Origin: an uncultured Dehalococcoidia bacterium
GTDB taxonomy: Bacteria; Chloroflexota; Dehalococcoidia; Lucifugimonadales; Lucifugimonadaceae
Reading direction: 5' to 3'
DNA: 64,000 nt
Assembly (NCBI GenBank): GCA_951812795.1
Contig: OX638325.1
Location: forward strand, 1,946,277-2,010,276
Part shown: piece after piece, positions 34,685 through 42,359 of the stretch
Layout of the letters: each line of letters starts with the position of its first letter
How positions within the stretch are numbered: position 1 is the stretch's first letter
Position numbers and translations under genes: made by a program
Notes under the pieces: model-generated
Seen by the model: only the letters and a program-made list of their open reading frames with translations
Database searches by the model: none
Told to the model about the DNA's origin: nothing

Positions 34685-35755
34685 GTGCCCAAGATGACTT
34701 CGAGTTCGCGACCAGATCTCTTCATTTACTCAGACGGTGGTGCGATCGGCAATCCCGGTCCGGGTGGGTTTGGCGTCGTGATTGAAGCCGATGGCGGAAG
34801 TTGGAATCTGTCGAAGGGGTATCGACGGACGACGAATAACCGGATGGAGTTGATGGGAGTTATCGCCGGGCTTGAGAGCACCGCCGACTTAGGGGCGGGA
34901 CGTCGCACCGAGGTTGTAACGGATTCTCGATATGTGGTTGACGGAATGTCGAAGGGTTGGGCGAGAAGATGGCGGTCGAACGGTTGGCGGCGGAACGCGA
35001 AGGGTGAAATGGCGTTAAATCCTGATTTATGGGGTCGATTGCTCGACGCCGTTGAAGGCCGGGATGTCGTGTTTCAGTGGGTGAAGGGACACGCTGGACA
35101 TCCTCAAAACGAGCGATGTGATGCGATGGTGGGTGAGGTGTCGAGATTGTCGGAAAACGAGCAACTCGTCGATTCCGGTTACGAGCGAAAAGGGAGCGCG
35201 TTGGCCGCACAATCAACACCGTTTAAGAGTTTGGTTGCAACGGTCGATACGAAGATCCAAGATGTCGATTTGGCGTTGGAGCCGGAACTGACTCATTTGG
35301 ATCAATCGGGTGAGGCGCGCATGGTTGATGTTGGTGGAAAGCCGATTACGGAGCGTGTTGCTACCGCTGCGTGTGAGGTGTTGATGTCGACAGCGACATT
35401 GTCGCTGATACGCTCTGGCGGGATCGGCAAGGGTGACGTTCTAGCCACGGCGAAACTTGCCGGGGTGATGGGCGGTAAGCAAACGTCAGAACTGATCCCG
35501 ATGTGTCACAACATCCCAATATCTCAGATTGAGGTTGACATTGAAGAGTTGGCCGACGGCTCCGGATTGCGAATTGAGGCTACAGCGCGCGCGACATGGC
35601 GCACGGGCGTTGAGATGGAGGCGATGACCGCCGCTTCGGTTGCTGGATTGACGGTTTACGATATGTGCAAGTCTGCTGAGCGGGGCATTCGAGTGACGAA
35701 CTTGCGGTTGTTGCGCAAGAGTGGCGGCAAGAGTGGGGATTACGCGGCTGGATAA
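34685..35755 (+). CDS. fusion of RNase HI with MoaC (cyclic pyranopterin monophosphate synthase)
   Basis: 356 residues. Residues 11-150 form an intact RNase HI (Asp17, Glu55, Asp80, His136, Asp146), and residues 202-356 a full MoaC with ARMVDVGGKPITER, KLAGVMGGKQTSELIPMCHN, RTGVEMEAMTAASVAGLTVYDMCK and the terminal KSGGKSGD. MoaC turns the MoaA product into cyclic pyranopterin monophosphate. No stop or start separates the domains; the linker is about 50 residues. GTG 34685 follows GAAGGA; ATG 34694 is possible, while TTG 34634 only adds unconserved residues. I know of no established reason to join these activities. Confidence 0.9.
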   Translation: MPKMTSSSRPDLFIYSDGGAIGNPGPGGFGVVIEADGGSWNLSKGYRRTTNNRMELMGVIAGLESTADLGAGRRTEVVTDSRYVVDGMSKGWARRWRSNGWRRNAKGEMALNPDLWGRLLDAVEGRDVVFQWVKGHAGHPQNERCDAMVGEVSRLSENEQLVDSGYERKGSALAAQSTPFKSLVATVDTKIQDVDLALEPELTHLDQSGEARMVDVGGKPITERVATAACEVLMSTATLSLIRSGGIGKGDVLATAKLAGVMGGKQTSELIPMCHNIPISQIEVDIEELADGSGLRIEATARATWRTGVEMEAMTAASVAGLTVYDMCKSAERGIRVTNLRLLRKSGGKSGDYAAG

Positions 35756-35762
35756 GACCCAC

Positions 35763-35790
35763 GCGTCATTCCGGCGAAGGTCGGAACCCA
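35763..35790. repeat. GTCATTCC palindromic repeat
   Basis: GTCATTCCGGCGAAGGTCGG followed by AACCCAGG; short-form member of the dispersed family, seven bases after the RNase H-MoaC stop. Confidence 0.6.
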
Positions 35791-35824
35791 GGGAAAACTA
35801 GCCTTGCCGATAACACCCCGATTG

Positions 35825-35853
35825 TTGACCGAGTGGATTGAGGTGGGTACCAT
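35825..35853 (+). promoter_or_regulatory. putative sigma-70 promoter of tRNA-Met
   Basis: TTGACC at 35825-35830 and TACCAT at 35848-35853 are separated by 17 bases and lie 43 bases before the tRNA. Confidence 0.45.
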
Positions 35854-35896
35854 AGTGAGAACGGTGCGAGGGTGTTTTGAGGGTCGTTTCAACGGC

Positions 35897-35973
35897 GGCG
35901 ATGTAGCTCAGCAGGTTAGAGCGAGCGCTTCATAAGCGCTAGGTCACAAGTTCGAGTCTTGTCATCGCCACCA
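35897..35973 (+). tRNA. tRNA with CAT anticodon (Met, or Ile2 if lysidine-modified)
   Basis: Acceptor GGCGATG/CATCGCC, D arm GCTCAGCAGGTTAGAGC, anticodon arm AGCGC-TTCATAA-GCGCT, T arm ACAAGTTCGAGTCTTGT, and CCA encoded at 35971-35973. The first acceptor pair is G-C, so it is not the initiator form. The elongator Met and Ile2 identities cannot be separated by eye. Confidence 0.93.
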
Positions 35974-36037
35974 CACCTCCAGACTAGCGGATCTCTGGAT
36001 GTTGGGGATCGGCAATCGTGCCGCAGATTCTGGTGAC

Positions 36038-36114
36038 GGGCGGTTAGCTCAGCTGGTTAGAGCGCATGCTTCACACGCATGAGGTCGGAGGTTCGAGTCC
36101 TCCATCGCCCACCA
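36038..36114 (+). tRNA. tRNA-Val (anticodon CAC)
   Basis: Acceptor GGGCGGT/ATCGCCC with one G-T pair, D arm GCTCAGCTGGTTAGAGC, anticodon arm CATGC-TTCACAC-GCATG, T arm GGAGGTTCGAGTCCTCC, and CCA encoded at 36112-36114. Second tRNA-Val of the window, reading GUG codons. Confidence 0.93.
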
Positions 36115-36323
36115 TTTCACACTGGACCCATCGGGGACTCATTCTCCCCTGTCATAGCCTACGACTGAGAAACTCCTAGGGCACAGAATCCCCAGATGGC
36201 TACGGAGGGCGATGGAGACGCCCTGGAACGCCGTTGTCCAGCAAGGTCGAGCCTGCGATTGCGGATCACGTCTTCGCCGACGTACGGGATCCTGAAGACG
36301 AGGTTCTTCCGAGAAGTAGATTC

Positions 36324-37142
36324 TCAGGCGATGGTTCTTCGTCTGAATGAAACTACGAGTACGAATATCCCGCTTGCGACCAGGGTCATTGCAGGACCGG
36401 CGGGCAGATTGAAGTAGTAGGAGACGTAGAAGCCTGTCACTGCGGCTACCGTCCCTATCACCGCGGCCACCATCATCATCGGGACAAAACGTCTGACCAG
36501 CAGATACGCCGTGGCAGCAGGCGTTACCAGCATTGCCATGACAAGAACAATGCCCGCCGCCTGAATTCCTATCACGATGACGAGGGCAAGCATGGCCAGC
36601 AGCAAGTAGTCGACGAAGTTGCTACGCGCACCGACAACCTGCGACCCCACGGGATCGAAGCTCGCAAACAGCAGCCAATGGTGAAGGACAAACAGCCCCA
36701 GGATGACCATCGCGGTAATTCCAACGGACACATAGACTTCGGTCGGAGATATGGCCAAGATTTCGCCCAAGAGCAGGTCTTCCATAGCGACGTTGACGGT
36801 TGACACCACGGCCAGCATCATGAGTCCCAGGGCAAACATGGTCGCAAATAGTATGCCTATGGAAGTATCAGAACTGAGGCCCGCACGCCGGCTCACTACC
36901 CTGATCAGCACGGCAACGGAGACGCCGGTCGGGATTGCGGCTATGGCTGGGTTGATGCCTACTATGAACCCAAACACCATGCCCGGGAGCACGGCGTGGG
37001 CGAGAGCGTCACCAATAAAGGCGAGGTTCCTGGTGACGACGTACGCGCCAACCAGCGGACACATCACGCCCACAAGCACAGAGCCGATTAATGCCCTCAC
37101 CATGAAGTCGTATTCGAGTGGGGCGACTAAGAAATCTATCAC
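36324..37142 (-). CDS. zinc/manganese ABC transporter permease (ZnuB family)
   Basis: 272-residue membrane permease of the ABC-3 (ZnuB/TroC/AztB) family with eight or nine helices, e.g. ALIGSVLVGVMCPLVGAYVVTRNLAFIGDALAHAVLPG, whose Gly-Asp-Ala-x-x-His segment is characteristic. Imports Zn2+ or Mn2+ handed over by the binding protein. It starts 7 bases after the ATPase gene on the minus strand. The C-terminus ends in a short basic tail. Confidence 0.92.
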   Translation of the reverse strand: MIDFLVAPLEYDFMVRALIGSVLVGVMCPLVGAYVVTRNLAFIGDALAHAVLPGMVFGFIVGINPAIAAIPTGVSVAVLIRVVSRRAGLSSDTSIGILFATMFALGLMMLAVVSTVNVAMEDLLLGEILAISPTEVYVSVGITAMVILGLFVLHHWLLFASFDPVGSQVVGARSNFVDYLLLAMLALVIVIGIQAAGIVLVMAMLVTPAATAYLLVRRFVPMMMVAAVIGTVAAVTGFYVSYYFNLPAGPAMTLVASGIFVLVVSFRRRTIA

Positions 37143-37149
37143 GTAAGTC

Positions 37150-37908
37150 TTACTGCCGCTCCTCGTCCAACGTGAGGCCCAGACCGTGGGCGCCGTACAG
37201 CTGCTCCATGACCTCGGAGGTAAACACCTGGTCGGGAGGGCCGCAGGCGCACACGTGGCGGTTCAGACACAGTACTTGGTCGAAGCGACTGGCCAGGTTG
37301 GTCAAGTCGTGGGTCGCCAACAGGACAATGCGCCCTTCATCGCGCAGTGTCCGGAGGACTTCGACGAGGCCTTCTTGGGCGCCGACATCGACCCCGCTGA
37401 AGGCCTCGTCCAATAGAATCACACTTGCCTCCTGGGCCAGTGCCCTGGCGACGAACACCCTCTGCCTCTCACCTCCCGAAAGCTCCGTCACGAGAGCGGA
37501 GCGATGGTCCCACAGGCCCACACGGCCGAGGCACGCGTTGACAAGCTCACGGTCTTTCTTCCCGGGTCGCCGGAACCATCCCAATCTGCAGCACCGGCCC
37601 ATCATGACGACGTCCATAGCGGTCACGGGAAACCGCCAGTTGACGCTCTCCCGCTGGGGCACGTAGGCCAACGCTCCACCCCCCTGGTCCACACGGTGAA
37701 GGGTTACCTTCCCTTGGCGGACCGGAAGGAGGCCGGCAATAGCATTGAATAGAGTGCTCTTGCCGGCTCCGTTCGGTCCTACAACGCCCATCAGATTCCC
37801 CGCGTGTACGTCGAACGTGACGTTACTCAGGACCATGTGCCCATCGAGCTCTACGGTCACGTCCTGAAGCGACATGCTGGCGCTATGCGGGTCTGGGGCG
37901 AATTTCAC
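37150..37908 (-). CDS. zinc/manganese ABC transporter ATP-binding protein (ZnuC family)
   Basis: 252-residue cytoplasmic ATPase. Walker A GPNGAGKST, Q-loop VPQRESVNWRFPVTAMDVVMMGR (the family-typical pattern of metal-type ATPases), signature LSGGERQRV, Walker B VILLDEAF and the switch His in LLATHDL. Its ATG overlaps the stop of the binding-protein gene (ATGA), indicating coupled translation. Middle gene of a three-gene minus-strand operon. Confidence 0.93.
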   Translation of the reverse strand: MKFAPDPHSASMSLQDVTVELDGHMVLSNVTFDVHAGNLMGVVGPNGAGKSTLFNAIAGLLPVRQGKVTLHRVDQGGGALAYVPQRESVNWRFPVTAMDVVMMGRCCRLGWFRRPGKKDRELVNACLGRVGLWDHRSALVTELSGGERQRVFVARALAQEASVILLDEAFSGVDVGAQEGLVEVLRTLRDEGRIVLLATHDLTNLASRFDQVLCLNRHVCACGPPDQVFTSEVMEQLYGAHGLGLTLDEERQ

Positions 37909-40706
37909 TTCAACGCCTCAACCATGCGTTCAACGTTCGTTCGCACCATAGTGAGGTACGTGTCAGCGCCGCTGCCCTCTGGCCCAAGGGAACCCGAATA
38001 GAGCCGGAACAGCTCTGCGCCGGTCTCCCTTGCTATGGTCTGCGCCAGCCTCTCGCTGACTGTCGTCTCGCCAAACAGTGCTGGTAATTCGCGTTCCCGC
38101 ACCACCTCGATCAGCCCCGCGATGTGCTCAGCAGTGGGCTCCACGTCAGTCGAAAGAGACGGTATAACCAGGCCAACTATCTCGAATCCATAGGCCTCGG
38201 CAAAGTAGGCGAAGGTGTCGTGCGATGTAACCAGCAGCCTGCGCTCCGGTGGCACCAACTCAACCTGATCCAGAATCCAGTAGTGTAACTCGTCAAGCTG
38301 CTCTGCGTAGTCTGAGGCGTTCTGGAAGTAGAAGCTCGCATTGTTGGGGTCTACAGCCGAAAGCCGGGCGGCTATCTCGTTGACTGCGGCCTTCACCCGG
38401 ATCGGATCGAACCAGAAGTGCGGATCCAGAGTGCCGTGGTCGTGGACGTCCTCGGCATGGCCTTCATCGGGCGCGCCACCCGAATCGTCGACTCCGAGGA
38501 ACGCCAGGCTCGACGGTGCGCCGCCGAGTTCCCACTCCTCCTCGATCTCCATCTCTTCGAGGTGGACGGCTAGCACGTGACCCGAGTTCGGATCGGCGAG
38601 GTAGAGCATCTCGCCAACAACGATGAACGCGGGACGACCACTCTCACCCGGCTCGACCAGATCCATCGTCGAGACCAAGTCGCCATCATGCGCGTCCAGC
38701 GCGTGCAGCACGCCGTCAGCGCCGAGCACGTAGAGCAGTTCGCCATCGCTGGAGAACTTCGTGGAAACGCTGGGCTCGCTGAACACCTGGCGCATTTCGC
38801 TGTGGTCCACATCGATCAGCCAAATGCCATCGTCGGCGAATCCCTCATCGTCGCGGTAGGAGGCCCTGCCGAAGAAATGCTCGACGTGGTGGTGACCGTA
38901 GACCGACCCGATCCGAGAGTCTTCGCGCATCTCCGGCGGATTGGAAATGAACTCGTGCTCGTACTCGCCGTCGTGAGCGTCGAGGAAGAGCACACCGCCG
39001 ATGCAACCGAAGGCGGCGCCATACTCGTTGTGGGCCTCACCGTGCATGCCCGGGCATGAGCGATTGCTGGCGTCGTAGACAACGTGGTCATCGAAATCGC
39101 GAACCTCAACGCCGACAGGCAGCGCGTCATCCAGGTCGTCGAGATTCTTGTTCGTGATGACTACGTGCTCGTCTGAGATGACCAGCGCCGCGCCATGCTG
39201 CGGTCCGGCCTCAAACACGATCGGCTCATAGTCGCCACTTGAATTTGCCAAGTCTGCCTCGTTGATCAGGATGGCGTGACCGTGGGCGTCGGCGAAGATC
39301 GCGGTCCAGCCGTGACTGTTAACGTAGTGAATCGGCGCTTCTTCCGTGATCTCCAGCGAGTGCCGGGACACCGGCTCCTGGACAAGGTCGTGGTGATCGC
39401 CGTGCTCGACGAGGAATACGCCGCCGTCGAAGACGTGGACACGGTCGTCACCGTCCTCCGGCCCGCGGGCAAGGACGATGCCGTAGCGATGGGAGGGACT
39501 GGGGTACACGGTCGCGCGAGGCGCGGCAACTTCGAAGATTCCGCTGTCAATGTTATCGGTCGCTAGATCGATGACAGAGAGGTGCGCTTCTACCGCATCC
39601 GCGACGAGCAGGCGCCCAATGGCCATCTCATCATGGTCGCCGTCGCCTTCGTCATGGTGGTCGTCACCTTCGCCATGGTCGTCGCCTTCGTCCCCGTGAT
39701 CGTCGTGCATCCCGACCATGGCAAACTCGATGGGGTCGACGCCTTCGCCAAGTGCGACTATCTTGGACTCATCTGCACCGGCGTTGTGTATCAGATCCTC
39801 CAGCCATTCGGCCTCCAGGCTAAGACCGACTGTGAACACGACATCCGCATCCGCTACCCTGGCAACGTCGCGCGCTCCCGGCAGGAATGTGTGCGGATCA
39901 GCGCCCGGTTGCAGCAGGCTGAAAACCTCTGCCCTGTCTCCACCTACCACCCGAGCCCAATCAGCCACAAAATTTGTGGTTGCAACCACCTGGACAGGCG
40001 GCCCGACGGCTGTTGCCGCCTGGGCGGCTTCGGCAGCCGCATTCTCGATCGCCTGGTTCGTGGCCACGAGGGAGGCGTTCACGATATTTGTGACCTGGTC
40101 GACGGTGAGCTGGTCGCCGACCGCGTCCTCGACGGCCTTGGCAACCAGGTCCTCAATGTCGCCGCGCGTAAGCGTGCCGGAGAGCCCGGCGCTCACCTGG
40201 GCCTGAACGATTCTGCTGATCTCGTCCGCACTGACGCCTTCCGGCACCGCACCGGCAATGGCGGAATTGACGAGGCTGCTGAGCCGGCTCACGTCGATCT
40301 CAGGCGTCGGCAGTGCCCGAACGGACTGGTCGACGATCGCCTTCACTTCGGAGGCGGACAGCTGGCCCGCCGTCGACTCGCTCACGATAGACTGGATTTC
40401 CGCACGCGTCAGACCCGCGGGCTGCGCAGCGATGGCCGCCGCGACCGAGTCCGAGACGAGCTCCTGTATCTCAGCCGCGCTGGTGCCCTGAGGCTGCGCA
40501 GCGATGGCCGTCGCTACTGACTTCTGTATCTCGGCGGCGCTGGCGCTCTGTGCGCTAGCGACTGCGTCCTCGACCAGCTTGGCCGTGTCGACCGTTGGGA
40601 CCGGCTCTGGCGCTTCGTCTGCGCAGGCAATAGCGAAGACCAAAGCCGCAATCGATACGATTATGGCCACTGGCATCCTTTTCAATCGACGATGTCCCAT
40701 TTTCAT
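37905..40706 (-). CDS. zinc-binding lipoprotein with inserted AztD-like beta-propeller (AztC-AztD chimera)
   Basis: 933-residue envelope protein. Residues 1-28 are a lipoprotein signal (AIAC, Cys28). Residues 40-235 are Ala/Glu/Ser-rich helical repeats (SAAEIQxxV). Residues 237-335 are the N-lobe of a cluster A-I zinc-binding protein (VVATTNFVADWARVVGGD, PHTF with His272). A His/Asp loop (about 334-360) follows, then a 380-residue propeller-like domain (about 363-740) resembling the AztD zinc chaperone, a second His-rich strip, and the C-lobe (PHFWFDP His763, SHDTF His829, SGADTYLTMVRTN). Chaperone and receptor are thus one chain. Gly905 stands where many relatives have a fourth ligand Asp (LYxDSLG). 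Confidence 0.85.
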   Translation of the reverse strand: MKMGHRRLKRMPVAIIVSIAALVFAIACADEAPEPVPTVDTAKLVEDAVASAQSASAAEIQKSVATAIAAQPQGTSAAEIQELVSDSVAAAIAAQPAGLTRAEIQSIVSESTAGQLSASEVKAIVDQSVRALPTPEIDVSRLSSLVNSAIAGAVPEGVSADEISRIVQAQVSAGLSGTLTRGDIEDLVAKAVEDAVGDQLTVDQVTNIVNASLVATNQAIENAAAEAAQAATAVGPPVQVVATTNFVADWARVVGGDRAEVFSLLQPGADPHTFLPGARDVARVADADVVFTVGLSLEAEWLEDLIHNAGADESKIVALGEGVDPIEFAMVGMHDDHGDEGDDHGEGDDHHDEGDGDHDEMAIGRLLVADAVEAHLSVIDLATDNIDSGIFEVAAPRATVYPSPSHRYGIVLARGPEDGDDRVHVFDGGVFLVEHGDHHDLVQEPVSRHSLEITEEAPIHYVNSHGWTAIFADAHGHAILINEADLANSSGDYEPIVFEAGPQHGAALVISDEHVVITNKNLDDLDDALPVGVEVRDFDDHVVYDASNRSCPGMHGEAHNEYGAAFGCIGGVLFLDAHDGEYEHEFISNPPEMREDSRIGSVYGHHHVEHFFGRASYRDDEGFADDGIWLIDVDHSEMRQVFSEPSVSTKFSSDGELLYVLGADGVLHALDAHDGDLVSTMDLVEPGESGRPAFIVVGEMLYLADPNSGHVLAVHLEEMEIEEEWELGGAPSSLAFLGVDDSGGAPDEGHAEDVHDHGTLDPHFWFDPIRVKAAVNEIAARLSAVDPNNASFYFQNASDYAEQLDELHYWILDQVELVPPERRLLVTSHDTFAYFAEAYGFEIVGLVIPSLSTDVEPTAEHIAGLIEVVRERELPALFGETTVSERLAQTIARETGAELFRLYSGSLGPEGSGADTYLTMVRTNVERMVEALK

Positions 40707-41167
40707 CGTTTTTCTCCTGTTTTTGTAGGTATTCTCTCTGTCAGTTAGTTTGGTTTCCTGGTGGGCTATCGCGTATCGACACCAAGTATCACTCGATTGT
40801 AAATGAAATGAGACTATGTATCAACAAGCTCGCTTTTCAACTCCAAATCCTGCCTCTTTGGAGTCGTTTTTCCTCGTCGTCGGTCACCAAACCTGGGCGA
40901 CTGGAGGCGACTTGCATCTGTCGAAGGCGCCTGCTCACCGTAAAGCGAACGGCCAGGTTGGTTTCTGGGGCAATCGGCAGGCCTCTCCCACTATGGGAAC
41001 CGAACTGGTCCGTACTCCGGAAAGCTGCCTTTGGCTCTCGGACAGGACATAGGCCACGAGTTCTCCACCTTGGGACAGCCGTTCCTATAGCGAGGCCTCC
41101 CACCGAAGATCTCGCAAATCAGTACGCCTTAGCCCACCATTTCACGCTACCTCGAATGAATGGCAAG
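40707..41167. other. intergenic region upstream of the zinc operon
   Basis: Contains the ribosome site (CAGGAG, minus strand) of the binding-protein gene and should contain its promoter. I looked for a Zur-type palindrome and found none that is convincing. No supported gene; the open frames here have no protein character. Confidence 0.4.
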
Positions 41168-41448
41168 ATGATTACGGTTGACTTTGAAGAGGCGCGAGTG
41201 CGGTTTTGAGGTTGCTGGATGGGGCTGCGCGTGGTGAGGAGTTGGTGATTGAGCGGGATGGAGTGGCGGTCGCGAATTTGGTTAGTCTCCAAGTTAAAGT
41301 TATGCCAGAAATTGGTTCAGTGAGAAGTGCAATCGATTTTGACATAAGCTCCTTTGATCCTCAGTCCGAGGAAGGGTTGCAGCTCCGGGAGCGTGGCGAA
41401 CGCTCCAAGTTTCTACGCCGAATCGCAGTTAGTCATATAATTAGCTAA
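41168..41448 (+). pseudogene. frameshifted Phd/YefM-type antitoxin remnant
   Basis: ATG 41168 starts MITVDFEEARVR, then the frame ends at TGA; shifting by one base at the TTTT run (41204-41207) gives LRLLDGAARGEELVIERDGVAVANLV, the remainder of a Phd-type antitoxin N-terminus, followed by a non-matching tail (SFDPQSEEGLQLRERGER). A single-base indel in the T-run explains it. It sits directly before an intact Phd-like gene, so it looks like a duplicated antitoxin that has died. Confidence 0.65.
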
Positions 41449-41470
41449 TTGAATCCTAAAGGAGTCGGTG

Positions 41471-41704
41471 ATGGTCACGGTGAACGTACATGAGGCGAAG
41501 ACACATCTTTCACGGTTGCTGATAGACGTTGAAGCAGGGGAGGAGGTCGTCATCGCCCGCAATGGGAAACCGATTGCTCAACTAGTTGCTGTCACGCAGC
41601 AAGGCAAACGACAGCCAGACATCTTAAAAGGCAAGATCACGATACCGGACAGCTTTTTCGACCCACTGCCGGAGGATGAGTTGCGGTTGTGGGAGGGTGA
41701 TTAA
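41471..41704 (+). CDS. Phd/YefM-family antitoxin
   Basis: 77-residue type II antitoxin: VTVNVHEAKTHLSRLLIDVEAGEEVVIARNGKPIAQLVAV is the Phd DNA-binding fold, and the C-terminal ITIPDSFFDPLPEDELRLWEGD is the toxin-binding tail common to antitoxins paired with PIN toxins. ATG 41471 follows a GTG at 41468 and a ribosome site (AAAGGAG). The toxin gene starts two bases after its stop. Confidence 0.9.
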   Translation: MVTVNVHEAKTHLSRLLIDVEAGEEVVIARNGKPIAQLVAVTQQGKRQPDILKGKITIPDSFFDPLPEDELRLWEGD

Positions 41705-41706
41705 CC

Positions 41707-42093
41707 GTGCGAGTTCTGTTGGACACGCACGCGTTCCTTTGGTGGATAGCGGACAGCAGACGTCTTTCAAGTGCGGCGTACGCCGCTATTATCGACAGTT
41801 CCAATACAGTTTTCGTAAGTGCTGCGACTGCTTGGGAGGTCGCGACCAAATATCGGTTGGGCAAATTACCCGAGGCAGATGCAATGGCATATGACATGGT
41901 CAGCACGATCGCGCTCCAAGGATTCAGCCAACTTCCGATTACCGTCGAACACGGCGATCGTGCAGGTTCGTTGGCGGGTCCCCATCGCGATCCATTTGAC
42001 AGGATATTAATCGCTCAAGCGATGACCGAGAATCTGGCGCTGGTCTCCAACGAGGCGCTGTTTGATCGCTACGGTGTGAAACGGCTTTGGTGA
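41707..42093 (+). CDS. PIN-domain toxin (VapC-like)
   Basis: 128-residue PIN ribonuclease toxin: LLDTHAFLWW (Asp6), SAATAWEVATKYRLGKL (Glu44), HRDPFDRILIAQA (Asp95/Asp98) and SNEALFDRYGV. The subgroup with THxFLWW normally pairs with Phd-like antitoxins, as here. Start is GTG 41707, two bases after the antitoxin stop. All four acidic residues are present, so it should be active against RNA. Confidence 0.92.
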   Translation: MRVLLDTHAFLWWIADSRRLSSAAYAAIIDSSNTVFVSAATAWEVATKYRLGKLPEADAMAYDMVSTIALQGFSQLPITVEHGDRAGSLAGPHRDPFDRILIAQAMTENLALVSNEALFDRYGVKRLW

Positions 42094-42359
42094 AGACAAA
42101 ATCGCCGCGCCAGCCATGAACGGATATTCTTGTGTCACTGGATTCCCGCGTACGTCGGAATGACGGAGGGGGAGGCCGGGTTTCCCCCGCTCCGCGGGGG
42201 AAATGTCCGAAGGACAAAGGGGGCCACCGGTATGGGCGGTTCGCGAACCGCCCATACCGCCCAGACCACCAACCTCACGATCACCGCAACATCCCGAACG
42301 ACTAACCCCAACCCTTCTGGATTCCCGCGTGCGCGGGAATGACGGGACGGTTGGACTAC
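42094..42359. repeat. cluster of palindromic repeats between toxin gene and DUF1501 operon
   Basis: Two inverted-orientation GTCATTCC repeats (42138-42165 and 42318-42344), a C/G-rich stem CCCCCGCTCCGCGGGGG at about 42184-42200 followed by AAATGTCCGAAGGACAAAGG, and a 30-bp perfect palindrome (42229-42258). No gene. The region lies between convergent genes and may serve as a bidirectional terminator. Confidence 0.7.
42229..42258. repeat. 30-bp perfect palindrome
   Basis: GGTATGGGCGGTTCG is followed immediately by its exact reverse complement, with no spacer, centred on TTCGCGAA. It could extrude a 15-bp cruciform or give a very stable RNA hairpin. Confidence 0.8.

Noticed and set aside
39582-40520. 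312-codon plus-strand frame opposite the zinc-binding protein gene
   Set aside because: Mirror of the repetitive, GC-rich coding strand; no start signal and no domain.
40707-40830. Zur-type operator upstream of the zinc operon
   Set aside because: The AT-rich stretch around 40790-40815 is only weakly symmetric; no palindrome of the expected form.
40808-41209. 133-codon frame before the toxin-antitoxin locus
   Set aside because: Its last residues are the start of the broken Phd antitoxin; the rest has no protein-like features.
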